Positions 5,658-5,782 of a DNA stretch of 5,782 bases are shown here, in pieces. The notes beneath the pieces were generated by a model. It was given only the letters and a program-made list of their open reading frames with translations, did not search any database and had not been told where the DNA came from. The translations under genes and the position numbers were made by a program. Source of the DNA: Cellvibrionales bacterium (lineage in GTDB: Bacteria; Pseudomonadota; Gammaproteobacteria; Pseudomonadales; UBA7434); NCBI GenBank assembly GCA_018668095.1, contig JABIQF010000053.1, positions 1 to 5,782 on the forward strand, read 5' to 3'. Position 1 is the first letter of the stretch. Every line of letters starts with the position of its first letter.

Positions 5658-5688
5658 GAGTAACGAGCAGCTCGACTGAATACTACTC
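5658..5688. repeat. Inverted repeat just after alaA
   Basis: CGAG-CAG-CTCG at 5664-5674 forms a short tight stem, flanked by GAGTA (5658-5662) and TACTC (5684-5688), which can pair outside it. It begins 4 bases after the alaA stop, as a terminator would, but only TTATATAT-like sequence follows and not a T-run. It may be a weak or Rho-assisted 3' end. Confidence 0.3.
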
Positions 5689-5741
5689 GCTTATATATCA
5701 CTGCCGTGTTGCACAGCGTTAACAATAGACTAGATAAGAAA

Positions 5742-5782
5742 ATGAATAGACGCTATCTATATCGGTTGTTTTTGATCATCCG
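5742..5782 (+). CDS. Possible 5' start of a further gene, cut by right edge
   Basis: An ATG at 5742 opens a frame with no stop to the window edge. It gives 13 whole codons: MNRRYLYRLFLII. Basic residues followed by a hydrophobic run resemble the start of a signal peptide or membrane anchor. An AAGAA lies close upstream as a weak Shine-Dalgarno. Thirteen codons are too few to call a gene firmly, and no function can be given. Confidence 0.3.
   Translation, partial: MNRRYLYRLFLII

Noticed and set aside
5709..5736. Promoter TTGCAC-16-TAGATA for the possible downstream gene
   Set aside because: The -10 match is only 3/6, and transcription would start at or after the candidate ATG at 5742.
1..5782. 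CRISPR array, tRNA, insertion sequence, toxin-antitoxin pair or other defence system
   Set aside because: No regularly spaced repeats, no terminal inverted repeats with a transposase, no tRNA-like stretch, and all sizeable genes are accounted for by other families.

Overview
The window looks like chromosomal DNA from a moderate-GC, probably aquatic gammaproteobacterium. The best anchor is the gene at 4440-5654, which tracks E. coli AlaA almost without gaps. It sits divergently beside msrB, an arrangement I recall from pseudomonads. I see no plasmid, phage, CRISPR, tRNA or rRNA signal, and I cannot name a genus.

Layout from left to right. (1) 1-600, minus: most of a YbfF-type alpha/beta-hydrolase esterase, cut by the left edge. 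(2) 700-1899, minus: an AT-rich gene for a PAPS-dependent-type sulfotransferase with a short C-terminal motif otherwise familiar from surface-glycan glycosyltransferases. It is the most accessory-looking gene here. (3) 1900-2254: a 355-base divergent intergenic region with a good sigma70-like promoter reading right and several small inverted and direct repeats. (4) 2255-3091, plus: an outer-membrane lipoprotein of unknown function. (5) 3117-3803, minus: a Tag-family (3-methyladenine DNA glycosylase I) relative that lacks the usual Tag catalytic and zinc residues. (6) 3859-4269, minus: msrB, methionine-R-sulfoxide reductase, 55 bases upstream of the Tag-like gene and possibly co-transcribed with it. 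(7) 4270-4439: the divergent msrB/alaA control region, containing a perfect TATAAT and a leader hairpin. (8) 4440-5654, plus: alaA, glutamate-pyruvate aminotransferase. (9) 5655-5782: a spacer and possibly the first codons of another gene.

The genes do not form one pathway. msrB and the Tag-like gene could be read as a small damage-repair pair (oxidised methionine, damaged bases). alaA is central amino-acid metabolism. The sulfotransferase probably modifies a surface polysaccharide or other exported molecule and may have been acquired separately. I found no convincing new multi-gene system. The most distinctive items are the sulfotransferase with its C-terminal motif, the Tag-like protein with substituted active-site positions, and the unassigned lipoprotein.
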